From NCBI GenBank assembly GCA_030039655.1, contig JASHVC010000271.1, positions 1 to 6,063 on the forward strand: 6,063 nucleotides of DNA, written 5' to 3'. The translations under genes were made by a program, and so were the position numbers. Below the pieces are notes generated by a model that did not search any database, was not told the DNA's origin, and worked only from the letters and a program-made list of their open reading frames with translations. The DNA comes from Xanthobacteraceae bacterium (GTDB lineage: Bacteria > Pseudomonadota > Alphaproteobacteria > Rhizobiales > Xanthobacteraceae). Of this stretch, positions 1 through 5,180 are shown piece by piece; the first letter of the stretch is position 1, and the number at the start of each line of letters is the position of its first letter.

Positions 1-931
1 GCATGAATGTCTCTATGCGGATCGTCGGTTCTTTCTTCAGGCCGCCGGCGTAATAACCGGTCCATTCGCCGAGCGGGCCTTCGTCGCGCACGTCGTTGGG
101 ATGGAGGAAACCCTCGAAGGCGATTTCGGCATGCGCGGGGATCGGCAGTCCCGTACGAGGGCCACTGATGACCTCGACCGGTTCGCCGATGAGGCCGCCG
201 GCCACATCGTATTCGTTCCGCCCATAAGGAATTTCGAGGCCCGCGATCATGAACAGCGACGGGTGCATGCCGCATACGACCGCAATCGGGCAGGGCTCGC
301 CGCGCTCGTGATAACGGCGCTTGATGATGTCGCCGTGCTTGCCTTTGGAGAACATCACCGTGGCGACGTTCGGCTCGTGCGCCTGCACCCGGTAGGCGCC
401 GCAATTGATCCAACCCGAATCCGGATCGCGCATGATCACCATGTCGCCGGTGCCGATGTAGTAGCCGCCGTCGTGTTCGTGCCAGCGCGGCACCGGGATC
501 TTGAAAATGTCGATGTCCTTCCCGGTGTATACGTTCTCCAACACCGGTCCGCTTTTCACCGTGGCCGGCGCGATTGCTTTCGCCTCTTTCATATAGCGGC
601 GCCAGTAATGCACTAACTCGACGGCGCTGGCGTCGGGATCGAGCCCGAGCGTGATGTTGATGCGCCGCACGGAGGTGAGAATATTCGCCAGGATGCGGCG
701 GCCGCGCGGGAAGCCCGGCACGTCGTCGAATAGTACCGCCTTGTTGCCGATGCGGCGCTGGTAGATGTCGACGATGCCGCCGATTTCCTTCTCGCGCTCG
801 GCGCCCTCGATGTCTTGCAGTTCGCCCGTCGCGCGCAGCTGTGCAATCCACGTGCGCAAATCCTGCCGGTCTTTGCCCCGATCTTTCCCCACTGGCTTCT
901 TGGTGGTGCGGGATTTAACGGCCGTGTCCAT
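1..931 (-). CDS. UbiD-family prenylated-FMN decarboxylase, 3' end cut by window edge
   Basis: Reading the minus strand from the ATG at 931 gives 310 codons that stay open to the left edge, so the C-terminal third or so is missing. UbiD enzymes use prenylated FMN and a divalent metal to (de)carboxylate aromatic or alpha,beta-unsaturated acids in the cytoplasm; the cofactor comes from a UbiX prenyltransferase, which is not in this window. By comparison with fungal ferulate decarboxylase, the metal/cofactor residues appear as N176 (in INCGAYR), R181, H199 (KGKHGD) and E240 (GRNEYDVAGG). The catalytic E-x4-E pair is E284/E289 in DEGPLGEWTGYYAGG. The N176-to-H199 gap (23) and E240-to-E284 gap (44) match that family. 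The start is supported by a GGAG 8 nt upstream (940-943). It follows the DUF1330 gene by 120 bp across a terminator, so it may have its own promoter; I see no convincing one. The substrate cannot be read from sequence; it is not necessarily the ubiquinone-pathway UbiD. Confidence 0.93.
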   Translation of the reverse strand, partial: MDTAVKSRTTKKPVGKDRGKDRQDLRTWIAQLRATGELQDIEGAEREKEIGGIVDIYQRRIGNKAVLFDDVPGFPRGRRILANILTSVRRINITLGLDPDASAVELVHYWRRYMKEAKAIAPATVKSGPVLENVYTGKDIDIFKIPVPRWHEHDGGYYIGTGDMVIMRDPDSGWINCGAYRVQAHEPNVATVMFSKGKHGDIIKRRYHERGEPCPIAVVCGMHPSLFMIAGLEIPYGRNEYDVAGGLIGEPVEVISGPRTGLPIPAHAEIAFEGFLHPNDVRDEGPLGEWTGYYAGGLKKEPTIRIETFM

Positions 932-939
932 GCCCGAGG

Positions 940-943
940 CTCC
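940..943 (-). promoter_or_regulatory. Ribosome binding site of the left UbiD-like gene
   Basis: GGAG on the minus strand, 8 nt before the ATG at 931. It supports that ATG as the start, in agreement with the conserved N-terminal DLRTWIAQLRATGEL segment beginning about 24 residues in. Confidence 0.6.
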
Positions 944-993
944 GCGTAAGGCGGGACCGGCTTCTCGGCCGATCCGCCCCAATTGTTTAGCCA

Positions 994-1025
994 GAAAATG
1001 CGAGGCCGCCAACTGAGGCGGCCTC
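994..1025 (-). terminator. Rho-independent terminator after the DUF1330 gene
   Basis: A perfect 9-bp inverted repeat, GAGGCCGCC / GGCGGCCTC (1002-1010 and 1017-1025), encloses a 6-nt loop. On the minus strand the stem is followed at once by GCATTTTCT, a short T tract (995-998). It begins 26 nt after the stop codon of the DUF1330 gene, the usual place for an intrinsic terminator, and separates that gene from the left UbiD-like gene. The T tract is short, so termination may be partial and allow read-through. On the plus strand there is no T run, so it is probably unidirectional. Confidence 0.7.
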
Positions 1026-1051
1026 CAAACGTCGTTGCGGTGAAAAGAAGC

Positions 1052-1432
1052 TTACTGACCGGCGGCTGGCACTGCGAAGGAGCGGAACGTAGCGTACTTG
1101 TCGCCAATTTTCCGCGCGTCCTTGTAGTCGGCGCCGTTCCGCCAAGCTTCCATCTGCTCCACGCTGTCCCAAACCTGAATGGCGACGCGCTTCGGCGCTG
1201 TTCCTTCTACCGACGTCACATTCAGACTAGCGGCGAGAAGCTTGCCTCCCGCCTTCTTGATGCTCGCCTGCGCCAGCGGAGCGTATTCTTTGACGTACGC
1301 GTCAGGGTTCGACACGTCGATTTCGGTCACCAGATAGACTTGCTTGGATTGGGCATGAAGGCCTTGAACTGCTGCGGCGCCGATTCCGATACCCGCAACC
1401 ATTGCCAGCGTCACTGCGTGTCGTGTTTTCAT
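1052..1432 (-). CDS. Exported DUF1330-type small protein
   Basis: 126 residues. Residues 1-27 form a Sec signal peptide: MKTRH, then a hydrophobic stretch (AVTLAMVAGIGIGAAAV) and a likely cleavage after LHA (A27), so the mature protein of about 99 residues should be periplasmic. The mature part begins QVYLVTEIDVSNPDAYVKEY and ends in a YATFRSFAV strand, with a central strand-turn pattern (GGKLLAAS, APKRVAIQVW) and the MEAWRNGADYK helix. This is the ferredoxin-like alpha/beta-barrel pattern of DUF1330/NIPSNAP-like dimers. No catalytic role is established for the family. I chose the ATG at 1432 because GGGAG lies 6 nt upstream and a signal peptide follows; a longer reading from 1516 adds an uncharacteristic 28-residue leader. 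It lies 143 bp downstream of the reductase gene on the same strand. That gap shows no clear promoter or hairpin to me. Family call fairly secure, function unknown. Confidence 0.85.
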   Translation of the reverse strand: MKTRHAVTLAMVAGIGIGAAAVQGLHAQSKQVYLVTEIDVSNPDAYVKEYAPLAQASIKKAGGKLLAASLNVTSVEGTAPKRVAIQVWDSVEQMEAWRNGADYKDARKIGDKYATFRSFAVPAAGQ

Positions 1433-1438
1433 GGGTCG

Positions 1439-1446
1439 CTCCCTCT
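1439..1446 (-). promoter_or_regulatory. Ribosome binding site that fixes the DUF1330 start
   Basis: AGAGGGAG on the minus strand, ending 6 nt before the ATG at 1432. It is purine-rich, well spaced and immediately precedes a signal peptide, so it decides against the longer in-frame start at 1516. Confidence 0.65.
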
Positions 1447-1575
1447 GGGTAATGATTTTCGCCAGCTCGTTCACGCGCGGTGACGTCTGGCCGGCGCCAT
1501 CAAGCGCGACCAACACGGTTTTTCAAGGGCATAAGCGTCGCAGGTTTATGGGAAGTGGGAAGGCCGTGTGGCAGC

Positions 1576-2601
1576 CTACATGTCGAGGACGAGCCGCTCG
1601 GTCGCGCAGCCGCAGCAGCAGATCATGACCTTCTCGTTAGAGGCCTGCTCCTCCTCGGAAAGCACCGAGTCGTGGTGGATCGGTGTGCCCGAAATCACTT
1701 TCGTCTCGCAAGCGCCGCAGATGCCAAGCTCGCAGGAATAATCGACGTCGACACCGGCGTCGAAAAGAACTTCAAGCACCTTCTTGCCCTCGGGAATGAA
1801 ATATTCCTCGCCCGAGCGCGCCAGTTCGACCCAGAATCCGCCGAGCTTGGATTCCTGACCGGCACCGGCTTCCTCCTTCGGGGTGAAATATTCGACGTGG
1901 ATCAGATTGCGCGCCCGGCCCGCTGCCGCGGCCTCGAAGGCCTTGAGCATCGGATTGGGCCCGCAGCAATAAAGGTGCGCGCCCGCCGGCGTTGCGGCGA
2001 TGGCGGCCGCCATGTTCAAAACGCCGCCGGCCTCGTCGTCGAAGTGCAGATGCACAGAGGCGGGGTCGAATTTTTGCAGCGGTTCAAGAAACGCCATGTC
2101 GGTACGGGAGCGGCACGCGTAATAGAGCTTCCACGAACGTTTGCGCGCGGCCAGTTCCTGCACCATGCACCAGATCGGCGTGATGCCGATGCCGCCGGCG
2201 AACAAGGTGATCTGCTCGGCGTCTTCGACCAGCGGGAAATTGTTGCGCGGTGCGCTAATCTTGATTTGGTCGCTGACTTTCATCTCGTCGATGATGTAGC
2301 GCGAGCCGCCGCGGCTGTTTTCGTCGCGCTTGACCCCGACAGTGTAGCTGTCCGGATTGGCGGCGGACGGGGCGACCAGCGAGAATTGGCGCACCAGGCC
2401 GTTGGGAAGATGCAGGTCGATATGCGCGCCGGGCTTGTAGGCTGGCATCGGCGCGCCGTCGACGCGGCGGAACGTGTAAAGCTTGGTGTCGCGCGCCACC
2501 CCCTCGATGGCGGCGAGCCGGGCCTCAATCGTATGCGCGGCCATCGCGGGCGTGAGAGTGGCTCCGGCGGCTGATGTGCTCGCGGTGTTCATGTGGCGCA
2601 T
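1576..2601 (-). CDS. VanB/phthalate dioxygenase reductase-type oxidoreductase (FMN, NAD, 2Fe-2S)
   Basis: 341 residues with the class IA Rieske-oxygenase reductase layout. An FMN-binding barrel comes first (about 23-125, with GAHIDLHLP and RQFSLV at 71-76). The NAD-binding domain follows (about 126-240, GGIGITP at 136-142 and CCGPNPML at 212-219). Last is a C-terminal plant-type ferredoxin (about 253-341). The 2Fe-2S ligands are C290, C295, C298 and C328 (C-x4-C-x2-C-x29-C), and the ending ERLVLDM is the VanB-family signature. Such proteins pass electrons from NAD(P)H through FMN and the cluster to a terminal oxygenase such as a demethylase or dioxygenase. No oxygenase is present in the window, so the partner is unknown. 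The start is uncertain: ATGs at 2601, 2592 and 2544 are possible and none has a good Shine-Dalgarno. Homology needs only residues from about 23 onward, so even 2544 would keep the fold. The upstream palindrome and a promoter at 2696-2724 suggest independent transcription. Confidence 0.93.
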   Translation of the reverse strand: MRHMNTASTSAAGATLTPAMAAHTIEARLAAIEGVARDTKLYTFRRVDGAPMPAYKPGAHIDLHLPNGLVRQFSLVAPSAANPDSYTVGVKRDENSRGGSRYIIDEMKVSDQIKISAPRNNFPLVEDAEQITLFAGGIGITPIWCMVQELAARKRSWKLYYACRSRTDMAFLEPLQKFDPASVHLHFDDEAGGVLNMAAAIAATPAGAHLYCCGPNPMLKAFEAAAAGRARNLIHVEYFTPKEEAGAGQESKLGGFWVELARSGEEYFIPEGKKVLEVLFDAGVDVDYSCELGICGACETKVISGTPIHHDSVLSEEEQASNEKVMICCCGCATERLVLDM

Positions 2602-2644
2602 AAATGGCAGCGGCGGCGGGTCGGCGCAACCTGTCTTTTGTTCT

Positions 2645-2688
2645 GTCATTCCGGGGCGCGGGCGAAGCCCGCGAGCCCGGAATCCATA
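2645..2688. repeat. Intergenic palindromic repeat, copy A
   Basis: GTCATTCCGGGG at one end and GCCCGGAATCCATA at the other. It folds as an 8-bp outer stem (ATTCCGGG / CCCGGAAT), a small internal loop, then a 7-bp inner stem (CGCGGGC / GCCCGCG) closed by GAA. It lies in the leader region of the reductase gene. It is an inverted relative of copy B (2743-2780), sharing both end sequences. I recognise this style of GC-rich, imperfect palindrome as a dispersed intergenic element of Bradyrhizobium/Rhodopseudomonas-type genomes; a genome search would be needed to confirm copy number. Confidence 0.8.
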
Positions 2689-2695
2689 GCCATTG

Positions 2696-2724
2696 ATTGT
2701 AAGGTTTTTGGAAAGCCGTACCAA
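2696..2724 (-). promoter_or_regulatory. Sigma70-like promoter for the reductase gene
   Basis: On the minus strand, TTGGTA (2719-2724, 4 of 6 matches to TTGACA) is followed after exactly 17 bp by TACAAT (2696-2701, 5 of 6 matches to TATAAT). The expected start of transcription is near 2689, at the boundary of palindrome copy A. The leader of about 90 nt would therefore carry the copy A hairpin ahead of the reductase start. The spacer is visibly more AT-rich than its surroundings. This is a motif match only; strong hexamers are not always used in alphaproteobacteria. Confidence 0.5.
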
Positions 2725-2742
2725 ATTCTCCGGCGCCGGGAG

Positions 2743-2780
2743 TATGGATTCCGGGCGCGGCCTACGGCCGCCGGAATGAC
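2743..2780. repeat. Intergenic palindromic repeat, copy B
   Basis: Begins TATGGATTCCGGG and ends CCGGAATGAC. The outer stem is ATTCCGG / CCGGAAT (7 bp) and the inner stem GCGGCC / GGCCGC around TAC. Read on the minus strand it has the same ends as copy A (GTCATTCCGG... and ...CCCGGAATCCATA) with a different, shorter inner hairpin. It begins 2 nt after the stop codon of the larger UbiD-like gene, so its transcript would end in a strong hairpin. No T tract follows, so it is more likely an mRNA-stabilising or attenuating structure than a classical terminator. Confidence 0.8.
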
Positions 2781-2782
2781 TT

Positions 2783-4441
2783 TCACTTCTCCACCGCCCG
2801 TACCGATGTCTCCGGCATCACGCCGGGGCGTTGCCGCGCCAGGGTCTCGCGGCCGGAGAGCTCCCAGTCACCGGCGGTGGCGCGGCGGGCGAATGTCTCC
2901 CAGCGCTCGATCCAATCGCCCAGCTGATAGCCATGCCACGGCGAGGTCACTGTCAGCGTATGCAGCCCGAGCCGTTCCCATAGCGCCTTCGCGTGCTCCA
3001 TATGCTCACGCGTCGGCAAGGCCAGCGGTGCCATCGGCCGCTTACGCGTGGCGTCGATCAGCATGCTGGAGTCCGATTGGTCAGGTCCGTATTGCGCGCC
3101 CTGTACGCCGCCGCGATAGGGCACGAGCTGCACGTCCTCGATCGGATTTGAGCGGTAGGCGAGCGACCACAGCACCGCATCGACGCTTGTCGGATCGATA
3201 TCGTCGCTCACCGCCACGACGATCTTGCCGCAATTCGACATGAGCGTCGCCGCACCGTGCAGCGCGCGCCAGACTTCCGTGCGCGGCGTGCCGTGGGCGA
3301 TCTGCAGGAAGATGACGGGCCGCAGGTTGGTGAGCCGTTCGTGCATGGCAACGTGCAGCACGCCTTTGATCGCCAGTTGGTCGCGCAAGTGCGAAAGAAA
3401 CAACGGCTCGTAGGCGACTTTCTTGATCACGCTCGACTCGCTCGGCGTCACTTGGCTGATGATCGAGCAAAACACCGGCTTCTTCTTACGCGTGATGGCC
3501 GTCACCCGCATCGGCATGTTGAAGGCTTCGAGCGCCACATAGCCGTTGCTTTCACCGAATGGCGCCTCGGGCTCCAGCACTTGCGGATCGATCAGGCCCT
3601 CGATGACGATTTCGGCATCGGCGGGCACAACGAGATCGACCGTCTTGCATTTTACGGTGCGGATCGGTTCGCCGGCCAGCGCGCCCGCAACGCCTAGTTC
3701 GTCGAGATCGATGGCAAGCTTTTGCGGGCCCGTGAAGACGATGACCGGCGCGGCCCCGATCACGATGGCGATTGGCATCGGCTCCTTGCGCTCGCGATAT
3801 TTGAGCCAGTGCACGAAACCGCCGGCGCCAGTCGCTTCGCGCGCCACCATGCGCACCGCGAGCCGGTCGGCGGCTTTGAGCGCCGCGCGGTAGGTGCCCA
3901 TGTTCTGCACGCCGGTTTCGGGATCGCGGGTGATGCACAGCGTCGCCGTCAGATACGGCGCTGAGTCAAACCCGGGTGTCGAGACCGGCACCGGCAACGC
4001 CGAGAGGCCTCCCGGTGACTGCAGATCGGTGCCGGTGAGCACGACCTCCTGACAGGGCGCGGACGCAACGGTGATCGGCGCGATCGGATGCGCAATCGCG
4101 GCCATCCAGGCCTCACCGATCTCCTCGACCTTGCGGCCCATGCCGAGGGCGTAGATTTGCGGCGAAGACGCGAGCGCCCCGACCACCACGGGGATGTCGT
4201 ATTTGCGGCCCTTAGAGTCGATGACATTGGTGAACACGAAGGCGCGACGCTTTTCCTCGGGCACGCCACCGACGAACTGCCAGCGCACCAGCGGATGCAG
4301 CTCGGTGTCCTTGTTGATCGGCGTGTCGATCCGCTGCACGAGGCCGGCGGCTTCGAGATCGGCGAGATGGTCCTGAAAGTCTAATCGCGGTCCGCTATGT
4401 GCGGAGCGAGTGCGGACGGCGCCAGCGGCGTGATCGAGCAT
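2783..4441 (-). CDS. UbiD-family prenylated-FMN decarboxylase, larger divergent form
   Basis: 552 complete residues, longer than the roughly 450-500 usual for UbiD. The N-terminus has the family pattern (RLDFQDHLADLEAAGLVQRI, from residue 19). Cofactor and metal residues are N180 and R185 (QNMGTYR), probably H211 (GFVHW) and E248 (DELGVAGALAGEP). The catalytic E-x4-E pair is E292/E297 (EAPFGESNGY). The C-terminal half has SDDIDP (412-417), LWSLAYR (424-430) and LIDAT (461-465), followed by a longer tail with SPWHGYQLGDW (500-510). It should reversibly decarboxylate an aromatic or unsaturated acid using UbiX-made cofactor. It differs clearly from the left UbiD-like protein, so the two are not a recent duplication. 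The ATG at 4441 is the only usable start, because an in-frame stop lies about 13 codons upstream (4481-4483). The ribosome site is weak: a GGAG lies about 13 nt upstream. It is transcribed divergently from the paiB-like gene. Substrate unknown. Confidence 0.93.
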   Translation of the reverse strand: MLDHAAGAVRTRSAHSGPRLDFQDHLADLEAAGLVQRIDTPINKDTELHPLVRWQFVGGVPEEKRRAFVFTNVIDSKGRKYDIPVVVGALASSPQIYALGMGRKVEEIGEAWMAAIAHPIAPITVASAPCQEVVLTGTDLQSPGGLSALPVPVSTPGFDSAPYLTATLCITRDPETGVQNMGTYRAALKAADRLAVRMVAREATGAGGFVHWLKYRERKEPMPIAIVIGAAPVIVFTGPQKLAIDLDELGVAGALAGEPIRTVKCKTVDLVVPADAEIVIEGLIDPQVLEPEAPFGESNGYVALEAFNMPMRVTAITRKKKPVFCSIISQVTPSESSVIKKVAYEPLFLSHLRDQLAIKGVLHVAMHERLTNLRPVIFLQIAHGTPRTEVWRALHGAATLMSNCGKIVVAVSDDIDPTSVDAVLWSLAYRSNPIEDVQLVPYRGGVQGAQYGPDQSDSSMLIDATRKRPMAPLALPTREHMEHAKALWERLGLHTLTVTSPWHGYQLGDWIERWETFARRATAGDWELSGRETLARQRPGVMPETSVRAVEK

Positions 4442-4474
4442 GACGGGATGGCAACTCCGTGCTAAGGGGCGCCG

Positions 4475-4504
4475 ACCGTATCACACCCGCAGCGCAGCCG
4501 ACAA
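4475..4504 (-). promoter_or_regulatory. Possible weak promoter for the larger UbiD-like gene
   Basis: On the minus strand TTGTCG (4499-4504, 4 of 6) precedes TACGGT (4475-4480, 3 of 6) by 18 bp. A TG one base before the -10 resembles an extended -10. It sits in the 97-bp divergent gap, at the right distance from the ATG at 4441. The match is poor and could be chance in GC-rich DNA. Confidence 0.25.
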
Positions 4505-4513
4505 AACGCGGGT
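4485..4513. repeat. Short inverted repeat in the divergent promoter region
   Basis: ACCCGC (4485-4490) and GCGGGT (4508-4513) form a perfect 6-bp inverted repeat with a 17-nt spacer. It overlaps the possible promoter of the UbiD-like gene and lies just upstream of the paiB-like ribosome site. It could be an operator for a shared regulator or a leader hairpin, but an arm of this length arises readily by chance. Confidence 0.25.
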
Positions 4514-4528
4514 TCTGGCGTCTCGACC

Positions 4529-4534
4529 GGAGAG
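4529..4534 (+). promoter_or_regulatory. Ribosome binding site that fixes the paiB-like start
   Basis: GGAGAG, 4 nt before the ATG at 4539. It selects this ATG over the longer in-frame reading from 4440, whose extra 33 residues have no family resemblance; the family N-terminus MYVPAHF begins exactly here. Confidence 0.75.
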
Positions 4535-4538
4535 AACA

Positions 4539-5180
4539 ATGTACGTTCCTGCACACTTCAAGGAAGATCGGATTCCGGTACTGCACGACGCCATCAGAAA
4601 GTATGGCTTCGCCACATTGGTGACGTCGAGCGGACAGGAATTGGAGGCGAGCCATCTGCCGTTGCTGCTCGATCCTGAGCCGGCACCCTTCGGAACAGTG
4701 CTGGGCCATTTGGCGCGCGCCAATCCGCAATGGCAGCGGGTCAAACCGGACATCGAGGCGTTGGCGATATTTCTCGGGCCAAATACCTACATCACGCCAT
4801 CGTGGTATCCGACCAAGCAGCAGAACGGCAAAGTCGTTCCGACGTGGAACTATCTCGCCATCCACGCCTACGGCACACTGAGCTTCTTCGACGATCCCGC
4901 GGAGTTGCGCGCCCACGTGTCGAAGATGACCGACACGCACGAGTCGGCGCGCGCCGCGCCGTGGGCGGTGAGCGATGCGCCCGAGAGTTTTGTGCAGGGC
5001 ATGCTGCGCGCCATTGTTGGATTCAAACTGCGTATCACCCGGCTCGAGGGCAAATGGAAGATGAGTCAGAACCGGCCGACGCAGGATGTGACTGGAGTAT
5101 TGGAAGGCTTGGCGCGCCAGGACGGCGAAGCTAACGGAGCCGTCGCCGAGATTGTCGCGGAGCGTCAGGCGCGGAGCTGA
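4539..5180 (+). CDS. paiB: PaiB-like FMN-binding split-barrel protein
   Basis: 213 residues, close to the roughly 205-residue length of Bacillus subtilis PaiB. Family motifs run the full length: MYVPAHF (1-7), HLARANPQW (57-65), GPNTYITPSWYPTK (80-93), VPTWNY (100-105), and GKWKMSQNRP (171-180). PaiB was named as a negative transcriptional regulator of sporulation and protease genes, but the fold is the FMN-binding split barrel of pyridoxamine-oxidase-like proteins. I see no helix-turn-helix, so a flavin- or heme-related redox role is as likely as regulation. The gene is the only plus-strand one here, divergent from the larger UbiD-like gene (97-bp gap). Its last 16 bp overlap the end of cysG in the opposite direction. 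The start is set by GGAGAG just upstream and the MYVPAHF motif. I find no convincing promoter on this strand. Link to the decarboxylase cluster is inferred only from position. Confidence 0.93.
   Translation: MYVPAHFKEDRIPVLHDAIRKYGFATLVTSSGQELEASHLPLLLDPEPAPFGTVLGHLARANPQWQRVKPDIEALAIFLGPNTYITPSWYPTKQQNGKVVPTWNYLAIHAYGTLSFFDDPAELRAHVSKMTDTHESARAAPWAVSDAPESFVQGMLRAIVGFKLRITRLEGKWKMSQNRPTQDVTGVLEGLARQDGEANGAVAEIVAERQARS

Noticed and set aside
101..616. Plus-strand frame opposite the left UbiD-like gene
   Set aside because: Antisense shadow of a gene whose metal and catalytic residues are all present on the minus strand.
613..1107. Minus-strand frame of 164 codons overlapping the left UbiD-like gene and the terminator
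   Set aside because: Out of frame with the conserved UbiD motifs, crosses the end of the DUF1330 gene, and its composition is low-complexity Ser/Arg/Ala.
1480..2574. Long open frame of 364 codons on the plus strand opposite the reductase gene
   Set aside because: Its translation has no family motifs and is rich in Arg, Ala and Gly, as expected for the complement of a GC-rich gene; the minus strand carries complete FMN, NAD and 2Fe-2S motifs.
2602..2724. Upstream extension of the reductase start (ATG at 2649 or TTG at 2724)
   Set aside because: These codons lie inside palindrome A or on the predicted -35 element, lack ribosome sites, and add residues with no family resemblance.
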